A stretch of 64,000 bases of DNA from Artocarpus heterophyllus (Eukaryota; Streptophyta; Magnoliopsida; Rosales; Moraceae): NCBI GenBank assembly GCA_025403435.1, contig CM046348.1, positions 16,306,034 through 16,370,033 of the forward strand, read 5' to 3'. Positions 35,531 to 47,403 of the stretch are shown here, in pieces; the first letter of the stretch is position 1, and each line of letters starts with the position of its first letter. The translations under genes and the position numbers were made by a program. The notes under the pieces were generated by a model. It was not told the origin of the DNA and made no database searches. It saw only the letters and a list, made by a program, of their open reading frames with translations.

Positions 35531-35612
35531 TATGAACCTTGGAAATTGTGCACACATACGTACGACAATAAAATACCACTGACAGTCCAATTTTGTTTTT
35601 AGAAGTGAGAGA

Positions 35613-36700
35613 ATGGCACCCAGACGTCGTTCATTTGTTGCTGACGTGAACCCAAGAAATAAGGAAAGTATAATGGGGGCGATGCTTGCTGCTTTTCGAC
35701 AGATGGCGGTGAGGGCAAGACCAAAAGATTTCGAGGCAAGCTGTCGGCATGCATACTTTAAGGAGTTCCAGCATGCATCTGTTCCAACCTTTGACGAAAA
35801 TGGGGACCCGCAGGTGGCCGAATATTGGTTAGATTCAATCGTAAAACACCTGGATACCCTTGGCATGCTAGTAGAGTATCGTGTGGAGTTACAGCTTATA
35901 AATTTAAAGGTGGTGCCAATACTTGGTGGAAGCAAGCTAAACGCCTAGAGAACAACAAGAACATTAGCTGGGATAGGTTCAAGGAGTTGTTCTACGATCA
36001 TTACTTTCCACAAGGAGCTATTCTATGACCGTTACTTTCCACAAGGGTATAGATATCAAAAGGCTGCTGAATTTTACAGATTAGAGTAGGGTGATATGTC
36101 GATTCGGGAGTATGAGGCAAAGTTTAATGAGTTAACAAGGTGTGCTCCATCCGCTGTGGCATTAGAGTGCGAAAAGTGTATTAAGTTTCAACAAAGGTTT
36201 AAGGCTTCCATTAGATGGCAGGTGGTTGCTCTTCAACTCTAAAATTTTGGTGAGCTTGTGTCGTTAGCTATGTCTGTAGAAAATGATTTTACGCACTACT
36301 GCGAGGACTGAGCAAGGATATCAAAAGGACCACAAATGAGTGGTAGGAGGAGTACTAGTAGCCGTCCAACTCAAGGAAAGAATCAATAGGGTAACATGAA
36401 TAGTAGAAACAGTAGTTCATTCAACAATAGGCGCAGCAATCCCTACAGTTTCCATTGCCACTATTGCAAGTAGTCGGGACAGATTAAGAGGAACTGCCTA
36501 ATCAGGAGTGCTTGTCTAGGACTTCAGACCAGAGAAAGAGCTAGTCATCAGCCTCAGCCTCAGACCTTACCTTTCCCTCAACAATTCCCTCAGCTGCAGT
36601 TCCATTAGTTCACTTCTCAGCAACTGCCATGCCCAACACAAGGATACCAGTCGTAGAACTTCTAGTGCAATGCCCCTCAATATTGAGCTCCAAGTATAGC
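35613..36700 (+). pseudogene. G2 gag (decayed)
   Basis: ATG at 35613. The capsid-like stretch includes EFQHASVPTFDENGDPQVAEYW. A 31-bp tandem duplication at 35983-36044 shifts the frame inside the KELFYD-YFPQ motif. Further on, CHYCK-stop-SGQIKRNC is a CCHC knuckle whose His has become Gln. Several TAG stops. Confidence 0.82.
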
Positions 36701-36704
36701 TAGC

Positions 36705-39700
36705 GTGCAGTCACCTTCATCGCAGCAATATCGACCAACTAATCCAGGACCTAGCAATGTTGGTAGAGGAAAAGGGAAAGCTCTAGTTCAGGTCCACACA
36801 ATGACATCAGGGAGTTTGGGTGCCCAAACCAGCAACGCGGTTGTTGATGGTATGGTTCTAATTTCCCAGTCCTTAGCACATGTTTTATTCGATACAGGTG
36901 CCACTCATTCTCTCATTTTGAGTTCTTTTGTACATGCCTTGGGGTTGAGTTAGAAGAGTTTGATGAGCCCTTAGTTATTGCTTCACCCTTAAGGCAAGTG
37001 TGTGTGAATTGTATATGTAAATCTTGTAAAATAAAGATTGGGGGTAAGACACTAAAGAGTGATTTGATTATAATCCTTATGAGCTCATATGATCACATTC
37101 TAGGAATGGACTAGGTGTCGAAATACAACGCAGTTGTAGACTATCAACTTAGGAGAACGACTTTAGTGTTTGAGAAGGGAACGACGATCACTTACTAGGG
37201 TGGTAATGATCAAACAATGAGTGAGCATCTCATGAAGACATGTCTTGAAGGGCGAAAGAATATAGCTTGTTATGCCTTCGTCATGAACCTAGAAGGAGAG
37301 TCCAGTGCATTAGGAAGGAATGCAGTAATACTAGTGGTTGATGAATTCAAAGATATCTTCCCCGAAGAGTTACGAAGATTGCCACTACATCAGTAGATTG
37401 AGTTTGGTACTGAGTTACTTCCGGGAATGGCTTCGATTTCCGTAGCACCTTATCGAATAGCGAGGGCAGAGATGAAATAATTAAGAAAGCAACTTCAAGA
37501 GCTTGCTAACAAATGGTATATTCGGAATAGCACATTGCTGTGGGAAGCATCAGGTTTGTTCGCTAAAAAGCACGATGGAACCCTCAGGTTATGCATAGAC
37601 TATCGGCAGATAAATCAAGTCACTGTGATGAACAATATCCACTGCCCTAGATCGATGAGTTGTTTGATCAGTTAGGAGGTTTGCGGTACTTCTCAAAGAT
37701 AGATTTACAGTCAGGACACCAGTAGTTTAGGATTAAGGAAGAGGACATTCTCAAAACAGTCTTTAGGACTTGGTATGGACATTACAAGTTTCTGGTGACA
37801 CCATTTGGGTTGACAAATGCTCCAACAGCTTTCATGGACTTAATGAATAGGATATCTAGGCCTTATATAGATCAGTTCGTGATCATGTTCATCGATGATA
37901 TCTTGATCTACTTTAAGACTTGGAAAGAGCATGAGCAACGCCTCATGATCGTGCTTCAAATTCTGTGAGAACACCAACTATACACCAAAAAGGAAAAGTG
38001 CAAGTTTTGGCTTACTAAAGTTAAGTTTTTAGGATACATCATCTCCGAGCAAGGTATTTCAGTAGATCCATCTAAGGTAGAAACCATAGTGGAATAGGAA
38101 TGACTAAGGAATTTGGCAGAAATCCATAGTTTCTTGGGACTTGTGGGATACTATAGGAATTTTGTAAAGGATTTCTCGAAGATAGTAGCTCCGTTAACAA
38201 GACTGATCTAGAAGAATGTTAGATTGGAATAGGATGAAGAATGCTAGTTTGCCTTCCAAGAGTTAAAGAATTAGTTAACTACAGCTCCGATGCTGATTAT
38301 CCCAAATAGTGATGAGCCGTACGAAGTTTACACAAATGCCTCAGGACACGGACTTGGATGCGTGTTGATGCAACATGGACGTGTGGTGGCATATGAATTG
38401 AGATAGCTATGACCTCATGAGCAGAACTATCCTATTCACGACTTAGAGCTCGTTGCAGTGATTCATGCACTAAAGATCTAAAGATGTTATATGTACAGGG
38501 CGACATTTCAGGTTTTCTCTGACCACAAGTGCTTGAAGTATCTATTCACTTAGAGGGATCTAAACTTGAGGTAGCGAAGGTGGATGGAATACATGGAAGA
38601 TTATGATTTCATGCTACATTACCATCTTGAGAAAGCCAATGTAGTAGTAGATGCGTTCAGCCAAAAGTCTTGAGAGATTCTCGCTTGCCTGGCTCTTAAA
38701 GACTGGAAAAGAAATGCAACAGTGAGTGACTATGGGTTATAGTACTATGAAGACTACGACCGAGTTTTGGTGTATCATATGGAGTCGACCCTAACTTTTA
38801 TCCAAATGGTGAAGCAAAACTAGTGTCGAGACCAACACCTATAGGGAATATGGACACAAATTTAGAATAGAGAGCAATCTGAAGAATGGAGAATACACGC
38901 AGATGGATCGCTATACTTTAGGGAGCATTTGGTAGTACTAGTAATTGCAAAAGTGATGAAGGCTATAATGGATAAAGCTCACAAGTCTCAATTTGCCATT
39001 CATCTAGGGAGCATGAAAATGTACCATGATCTGAAGAGGCAACACTAGTGGAAAGGCATAAAGAAGGATGTCCGAGAGTAGGTGGCTAAGTGCGCAACTT
39101 GTCTCCAGGTGAAGGTTGAGCACTAGAAGCCAGCAAGTTAGCTTCAACCACTTCCTATTCTAGGGTGGAAATGGGATCACGTTACGATGGATTTCCTCAC
39201 CAATTTATTGAGGACAGAGCAAAGGCATGATGCAATTTAGGTCGTGGTCGACAAGTTAATGAAATTGGCACATTTCATTCCTTTCAGGTCAACATGTTTG
39301 AGGAGAATTCTTGGGGAGTTATATCTATAGAATATAGTGAAATTGCACACAGTTCCTTTGTCCATCACATTCGATAGAGATTCCCGATTCAATACTAAGT
39401 ATTGGAGGAGCTTTTAGGAAGCCTTGGGAACAAATTTGAACTTCAGCACGACCTTTCATCCTTAGACCAACGGGAAATCTAAGCGAGTCATTTAGATTCT
39501 CGAGGACATGTTACATGCATGTGTCTTAGATTTCGGTAGAAATTGAAAGAAGTATTTGGATTTGGCAGAGTTTGCGAACAACAACAACTATTAAGCGAGC
39601 ATTGGCATGACATCATTTGAAGTGCTGTATGGACGACCGTGTTGGTCACCGTTGTGTTGAACATAACTTGAACCTAGGATTGTTCTTGAGCCAAATGAGA

Positions 39701-40200
39701 TCCGTTGTCGTAAATCAAGATAGGTTGGAAGCAGCTCAGAGCAGGCAGAAGAACTACGCTAATAGGAGATGCCGACCCTTGGAATTTGAAGTAGGAGATT
39801 TCATTCTCTTGAAAGTTTTACCGCGCAAGGGTATATCGCGATTCAGTGTAAGTGGTAAACTCACACCGAGGTACGTTGGGCCATTCAAGATTACTCAACG
39901 CGTTGGTGTGGTCGCCTATCGGCTCGATCTTCCTCCCGAGCTCTCTCATGTTCACGATGTAATTCACGTATCGATGCTTCGAAAGTGTCTGCTCGAGCAG
40001 AGCAAGATAGTCCCATTCCATGATGTGCAGATCTAAGAGGACATGACATACAAGGAGATACCGATCCAAATTATTGATTGGAAAGTGATTAACTTAGACG
40101 TCACAACATACCGTTAAGGAAGGTTATGTGGCAGCATCACGGGGTTAATGAACCCACATAGGAGTTAGAATCTACTATGCAGAAGTTGTATCCATATTTG
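36705..40200 (+). pseudogene. G2 pol (protease to chromodomain; decayed)
   Basis: Protease at about 36840-36950 (LFDTGATHSLI). RT 37330-38140 with [16 protein letters not shown] and the active site FIDDILIY near 37890. RNase H about 38290-38680 (YTNASGHGLGCVL). Integrase from about 38930 with a His/His/Cys/Cys zinc motif (CATCLQVK). The open C-terminal part at 39617-40036 (EVGDFILLKV, LTPRYVGPFKI, HDVIHVSML) is typical for gypsy integrases. Then a chromodomain-like remnant follows to about 40200. More than twenty stops; not functional. Confidence 0.88.
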
Positions 40201-40259
40201 TTTTGTTTCTAAGTTGATTTATAATTTTGAGAACGAAATTTCTTTTAGGGGTGAAGAGC

Positions 40260-42419
40260 TATAACGTCCCAAAATTAGCTATAACGTCCCAAAATTAATT
40301 AAGTGTCATTAGTATATAAAATGGTGAATTAGTGTGCCATAATATATTTTGAAACTTAATTTGACTATTTTGTGATATTTCTAAATTAATGTTATTTCTA
40401 ATTATTTTAATCATTTTACTTACTATTAATTATTTTTATTTGTTATTTTGAATTTTGAAACAAAAAAATTTGTCAAATACCAAATATGCCCCTTTTTGCA
40501 AAACCGTAGATGGCACAAGGTTTTCACACAGTGAAACCACCTTCCTTTTCTTTTATTTAATCTCTCCCTCTCCCTCTCTTTCCCTCACTTTCTCACATTC
40601 ACTCTATCTCACTCTCAGCTCTCTCTATTGTCTTTCTCTCCCTCTCACTCACTGCCACACCTCTCCCTTTTCTCTCAAATTTTGATTCCAAAACTTCAAG
40701 CCTGAGTCTTCCTTTTGCTTGATTGAAGCTAAGGAACAAGGATTCAAACTCCAAATCTTCCTCCAAAAGGTCTAATTTGAGGTTAGTTTTCAAAATTTTA
40801 AACTTTTTTCAATTTTTCAATTTTCTTTGTATTTTAAAACCTGAGCTTTTTTAAGCTTATAAAACCTTAAATCTAAGTTAGTAGAACTCAAATCATCTAG
40901 AATCTAGGCTTGGTTTGATGAAAAACAGATTTAAATAATGTTTCTCTATTTTTCTCTATTCTTCTCCTTTTTTGATTTCTTTGAGATTTTCCATGAAAAT
41001 CTTGTTTAAATTAGTTTAAAAGTGTTTTATTATGTTTCTCTATCATTTATACATGTTTTAAAATAGGTTGAGAAAACAGGGAGGTCGAGGCCTAAGCTTG
41101 GAAATTTTCAAAATTTTTCCAATTCGATAAGCCAGATTCATATCATTGGCAGGCCAGACTCTTAGCAGGTTCGACAGGCCGAACTGTATAGTTCGGCAGG
41201 CTGGACCAAGGAGACCGGCAAGCTGACCGGGTTTTGTAAAAATTTGTTGTTTCCATCCATTTTTCGTATTTTAAACCAAATTGAGATTTCAACCTTATAA
41301 TATGATTTTACAGACATAAATGACACACTAGGACACCATAAGATAGCTTAGTAGTGTAGAATATCTTAAGTTTGATATTAATGAACTTGATTTATATTTA
41401 AGGTTGTTCGTGGTTCCATGGAGCTATCATATAGCGGATCAAGACTACGGTGTCGAACGTCGGTGCACGATATTGAGGTAAGACTTCTACTCCTTTCCTT
41501 GGCAACCAAGTTTTTAAATGATTTTTGGCCTCAAAATGATTCCTTTCAAAATATTTTCAATAACTGATTGAAAAATTTTTTATCAGTTGTTTTCGTAAAC
41601 AGTAAAATGAGGTGATTTTCATAATGAACCGCATAGTGAATATAAATGAATACACTTGGTAAAATGAGATTTTAGTAACTATAGAAATACATAGATGGGC
41701 ATGATGCCATATTTAGAGTTTGGGAAATGTAGAGTGCGACCTTAGGGGCAGGTCCTGAAACCCAGCTAGGCCATGGTGATGATACTTATGGTTTGCCCAA
41801 GAAAAGATAATAAAATCCTTTCTGGTTGAACAATAAACAGATTTGGTAAGATTGATTTTTTTGGATTTACTTATTCATTTATTTATTTAATTCTGTGTTC
41901 TAAATACTTTCTTAAATAATGGATTTTAAGTTCAAATTAAATGTTTTTTTTATAACCTAGTCCTACTGAGCCTTTCGTTTACTCTTTATTTGTTTTCAAC
42001 CTTTTTCCCCTAAGTGGAATACAGTTTAGGACCGATTGGGAGGTTACCAATCGGACTCGAGAGCAATATAAGACTTAAATAGCTTATTTGTATAATTTAA
42101 TCAAGGCATGTATCATTTTAAATTTCCTTTTTCTCATTAGACTGTGGTTGTAGATTTAGTTACTGTCGATACCATGTGTGTGTACAAGTTGTGGGCCTGG
42201 TGGGACCCAACACTTATCTCCCCTCCTTTGTTTCATTTCATTTTATCTTATTTTATTTTCGCTTGTCTGTTTTATTATTTTAATAATCGTTTACAAAGTT
42301 CTAGATTTATCACATTTTTCATAACTAATCAAACTCTTTAATTTGTAAGTTTAATTAAAATTTAACTTAACTAACCTAATTAATCTGCCACGTCACCTCC
42401 GGGGTTTCAAGGCATGACA
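40260..42419 (+). repeat. G2 3' LTR
   Basis: 2160 bp. Its first base pair is TA rather than TG, and a 20-bp tandem duplication of the LTR start (TATAACGTCCCAAAATTAGC) stands at 40260-40299. The AGGCC unit array recurs at about 41121-41235. Confidence 0.9.
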
Positions 42420-42599
42420 TAATCACAAATTTTGTTTTATTAGATAAAAGGTAAGCAATTAGTTTACTAATTAAGAAACCTATAAAGTCATGTTGGCAAT
42501 AAGTTAACTCATCCAGTTAGATAGAAGAGGGAGTAGTAAAGAATAGAAAATTAAATAATAAAAAATCTAAATTAGAAGAGAACAAAAAAAAATTTAATA

Positions 42600-44314
42600 T
42601 GATTCGACAATATAACCACATTAAAGGACTAAGAACAAAAAAGAGAAAAATCTAGAAGAGTATGCTGGTAGCTTTTCTAATATTTGTTTCTTTCCTAAGA
42701 CATTAGACATAATATAAAGATATTCAACATCTTTTTCATTTGTTATCTCAATATGATAATTATTACGACGTATATCTTTGAAACTTATTAGATTTCTTTT
42801 TGATCTACTAGAATACATAGCGTCGTTAATCATAAACTTTGTGCCATCAGGTAATAATATATTAGCTCTACTGAAGCCCTCAATGAGATTTGCAACACCA
42901 GATATTGTACAACATTAGCTTTAGCTAATACAAGATTTGAAAAAATATTTTTTATTTTTGAGAATAGTGTGTGTTGTTCCACTGTCTGCTAGGCAAAAGG
43001 CTTCATTATGAACTTTAATACCGGTGGAATGAATTTTGAAACCATGTCTCTTCATGAAAAATAAAACAAAAGGATAAGAAAATAATATACTAAACATAAT
43101 CCTTTTTAATTTTATAAGAAAACATATGGAGATTACAAAACATAATAAAAGCACACTAAAATTATAAGCACACTAAAATAAAACACATCGAAACACAAAA
43201 AAAAAAAAAAAATTATGGATCACACCATAAATAAAAACAAACTGAAAATAACACAGTAGGGATTGATTAGTGAGAGAACATCTTTTCAAGCCATATTGAT
43301 GTTTCCCTCGGTAATTAAATTCTCAAAATTTCCATCATGATTCTCAAAGAAATTTGCAACATCGAAGTGAGTAAAATCTGTAGGATCATGGTGCTCAATA
43401 AAGTTTTTCTCAACATGGTTTGTCTCTACACCTTCTCCTTTCTATTTCAAGGAAGCTTAGTAAAGATCAACAAAATGTTTAGACGTGCTACATGTATGTC
43501 TCCAATGTCCTTCCATGCCACATCTATGACAAGTATCTTCATCATTCTTGGGGGCTTTATTTTGAAAACCCTTTTCTTTTTGTTTTTCTTCTTTCTTCTT
43601 TGATTTTTGATGTTGAGATGCAACTTTCTTGAAATTTGAGGAGTTTTGGTTATAATAACCACGACCACGACCACATCCATGACCATGTCCACTATGCGGA
43701 CCATGCCTAGAATCTTCAACATATGTCGCATTCACTTCAGGGAATAACGTTGATCCAGTTAGGCGAGATTGATGATATTTTATCAACAGTTCATTTTTTT
43801 GTTCGGCAACAAGAAGACATGATATTAATTCAGAATATTTCTAAAAGCTTTGCTCTTGATATTGCTGTTGCAAAAACACATTGGAGGCATGAAAATTGGA
43901 GTATGTTTTTTTTTTTTAACATGTCTTCATCAGTAACAGTTTCTCTGCATAATTTTAATTGAGAAGTAATTTTAAACATTGCGAAATTATACTCGCTCAT
44001 AGTTTAAAATCTTGCAATCATAGGTGCATCCAATTATAGTGAGCTTTAGGACATATTACAGTCTTTTGGTGGTCATACTTTTCCTTTAAATTATTCCAAA
44101 GGACATATGGACCTTTTATTGTCAAATATTTAGTTTTCAATCCTTCATGGAGATGATGACGAAGAAATATCATTGCCTTTGTATGATCCTGTGAGGATGC
44201 GTCATTTCCTTCTTTTATTATATTACCAAGATTCATAGCATCAAGAGTCCATGCCAAATAATTATTGTTAGAAATATCAAGAGCAACAAACTCGAGCTTT
44301 GTGAGATTCAACAT
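42600..44314 (-). pseudogene. C1: Ty1/copia gag-protease remnant
   Basis: Minus strand, gag ATG at 44314. The gag begins with NLTKLEFVALDISNNNYLAW and AMIFLRHHLHEGLKTKYL, typical of a common plant copia gag. Near 43490 it has an intact CCHC knuckle, CHRCGMEGHWRHTC. The protease motif is CLADSGTTHTILKN near 43000. A pre-integrase stretch RNLISFKDIRRNNYHIE lies near 42770. RT and RNase H are missing. Broken by frameshifts; a non-functional fragment. Confidence 0.85.
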
Positions 44315-45560
44315 TGTGCAAACTAGTATATGATAAAATAAAGTCAATAAGAATTACAATAATTTATTCTTAATTGATTAACAAAATGACAAAAATTTAC
44401 AATATGAGAATACCAAATATTATGCATGTGCATAGTAAATAAAAAAAATATTGTAATAAAAATGTCATTGAAAATCATGTCATTAAAACTAATTGAAAAA
44501 AAAATAGCATATTAATGAAAAAAGAAAGCATATACAATAAATTCATTTCTTAATTATATATAGTTATTGCTGATAAAAGAAATAATTTGTTAATGTAAAA
44601 AAATGAAATTAATAATATGACAATTAATTATAACAAAGATAGATTATATAACCTGAAAGCAAATATAATACATCAAATAGTTAATACTACACACATATAT
44701 AACATATCAATAATGTGATGGATGGTGAAATTGCCAGAATTAATTTTACATGAAGAAAACAAATGAATGAAATGATCAAAAGCCAACAGAAATACTAATC
44801 TCAAAGAAAGAGTGTGCAATTGACATAAAGCTATATTCAATAGTAGATAAAGTAAACATGTCCTTAGAATTTTAGGGGAGAATAGCTATACTACAGAAAC
44901 ATCAATGAAGATAAATGCACAAAATACCTTTTAGTGAAGATAAATGCACAAAATACCTTTCAACAGAAATACTAATCTCAAAGAAAGAGTGTGCAATTGA
45001 CATAAAGCTATATTCAATAGTAGATAAAGTAAACATGTCCTTAGAATTTTAAGGGAGAATAGCTATACTACAGAAACATCAGTGAAGATATATGCACAAT
45101 ATACCTTTCAAAACGATAAGTGATTGAACCAATGAGCAATCAACACTTGTAAAAACTAACATATTAGAAACTCATTTTGATAATGTGTTATGATACAAAA
45201 CAAAGTATAATAAAAGACTAAAGAGAACAAGAGAGAAAGATAAGAGAAAATTAAAGACAAAATAACTTTCTATACTTTCACTTGCGAGGGATGAAACATA
45301 CAAGCTTAACACAACCTCTATTTATAAGCCCAGATCATATTAGAAGTAATGACAACAGACATAACTTAAATAGGTTTTATATATAATTAAGGGAGACATC
45401 ATGCACAATATTAAGAGGCATTTAATAGGAAGATAATGTGGTCTAAATGTGAATTATAAATTTGCAATAAAATCATTGCATATAACTCATAGAATACCAA
45501 GAGGTGGCAGCTACACACACACTTGATTCACAACATTAGGGAGATTGTAAAAAATGTCAT
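44315..45560 (-). repeat. C1 leader and probable 5' LTR
   Basis: AT-rich sequence upstream of the C1 gag. TTATAAATAGAGG on the minus strand at 45315-45327 is a strong TATA box, as expected in an LTR. I find no clear primer binding site, so LTR limits are not fixed. Confidence 0.4.
44785..45113. repeat. 177-bp tandem duplication
   Basis: The stretch beginning AACAGAAATACTAATCTC at 44785 starts again at 44962 with very few changes. A shorter overlapping repeat (GAAGATAAATGCACAAAATACC) lies at the joint. Inside the C1 upstream region. Confidence 0.9.
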
Positions 45561-47398
45561 ATTTTTTAACATTTGTTAGGAAATATTATAAATACTGTTA
45601 AATGTTAGTAAATGTTAATTAATGCCAGTTGTACAAATTAAACAATTGTTTAAACTAAGATGCCCTCAATTTTAAATTTGGCTTTTTTTTCCTCTCTCTC
45701 TTCTCACTCTTTCGATCTAGGGTTTTTTTTTTTTGTGTCACTCCATCTTCAGTCTCTTTTCTCCACTTGTCCAAACTGCTTTTGCCGATGCCACTACACA
45801 CTAAGGTCTGCAACTTCTTCTTGAATGTTGATCAGAACATGCCATCATAGTTCTCTCTCATCGTTGACCAGATTGGGTGTGGAATGTTGCCATAATCCAA
45901 ACCCACCACACGCCAACAACTCCATGTCCTCGGCAAAGCTTATCTACACAGCCTAAACCAGTCATGTACAAGATTGCCCATCGTTATCACATCTAAGTTT
46001 GCCTGTCAGTCATAACCCATGCTCGTCGCCCATCACTAGTTGTCATAGATCGGCAATTGAGAGGAGAGAGGAGAGAGACATCGAGAGAGAAGAGAGAGAG
46101 AAATGAGCAAGAGATGGGAGAGAAGAGAGACGAGAAGAGGGGAAGGAGAGAGAGAAGAAGAAGGAAAAAAATGTATCTTTTGATTTTTTTTATCTGTATA
46201 CAATATTTGATTTATACTAAATCTTGACATTTAATGAATATTTTTTTATACCTACTATTAATTTTGATTAGTACTTTAAAATTTATCATTTCCCTTGTTC
46301 TACCAGAACTTCATGTGAGAAATTGAGGATTTATAGCCTGTGTGGCAAGTCAGTCCGGATCACAGTAAGGACCACTTTTCTCGTCATGAATAATATAAAG
46401 TTCTCACATGCTATATTAACAACAAAAATAATCGCTGTAGTGTAAAACTCTTATATATTAGTAAATACAGTTTTAACAAACGGTTCTAACCACCCTGTAA
46501 AACACCCTATTATCCTTTCCACACTTTTCATAGTAAGATTCTGGGAGTTATCCAATGTCCAAGTTTACGTGAACGGGACTCTCTGAAAGAAATGCTTCAA
46601 GGAAGAGAGATGTAGTTTTCTTCCAAAGCCACACGTTTTAACCAAGCAAAGACTTTTCAACTTTTCTCAGTTTTGCAGTGTCTCTCCACCTGAGGTCACT
46701 TTCTATACGTACCATATCTAATAAAAGACACCTTCAGACCAAGTATATATAAGCCTTCTTAACCGGAGAGAGAGAGAGTAAAAGAAAAAAAAAAAAAAAG
46801 ATATTAAAGCCTTCCCAAATTTGACATGTGCAAATTGGTTTCAGGGCCTTATGGCAGCCATTTTTGGAGCTTTTGCAAGCTATGGCCGGATCAGCTCGTG
46901 CAGCTTTTTTGCGCACCTCCCAAGAAGAGTCGTCACTAAATTCTAGTCTTCCCGCAGTTTTGTCTTTAGTCCTTTAATTTTTTTTAACCATTTCTATCGA
47001 TCCTTTTCACTGGTTGAAGGTTAAAAGCTACACCCTTTACGTCAAACACAAAGTAGATACGATCACAAGACGTGTGTTTCAAAATGACAATGACGATACT
47101 TCAAAAATACTGGCCTTTCTCCATACCAGCAGGGGCAGGCTGAACTGCCATAATTCTAAAGGAAGATTGTACGGACGCCATCTCACTCCCACCAAAGATC
47201 ATAATAAGTTCTCTTTAACCGAATTTGATCAAAACTACGCCCGCTTGACCATTAAAATTTCTTAAAAAAAAAAACAGAGAAAAAGATACCAAAAACATCT
47301 ATTTATTTTGTACAAATACTATTTTTATCCCTCTTATAATGCAAATATCCAAAATACCTCATTTGTTTTTTAAAATTATACTCAAAATACCCAAAAAA
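45561..47398. other. Intergenic, nothing recognised
   Basis: Holds a GA-rich microsatellite-like block (about 46053-46165) and a poly-A run near 46785. Short ORFs (46734-46916, 47014-47265) have no recognised domains. Confidence 0.5.
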
Positions 47399-47403
47399 AG
47401 CAC

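Larger units (their letters stand above)
33274..42419 (+). mobile_element. G2: decayed Ty3/gypsy chromovirus-like retrotransposon
   Basis: 9146 bp with LTRs at 33274-35508 and 40260-42419, flanked by TAATC (33269-33273 and 42420-42424). Gag, protease, RT, RNase H, integrase and a probable C-terminal chromodomain lie in the usual gypsy order. Many stops are explained by CAG, TGG or CGA changing to TAG or TGA, as expected from decay of methylated cytosines. Its 3' end (acgaaatttcttttagggg) resembles that of E1-E3. Confidence 0.92.

Noticed and set aside
46734..46916. 60-codon minus-strand ORF with several Cys and Lys
   Set aside because: No recognised family, and it ends in a low-complexity run. 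Could be a gene fragment but nothing supports it.
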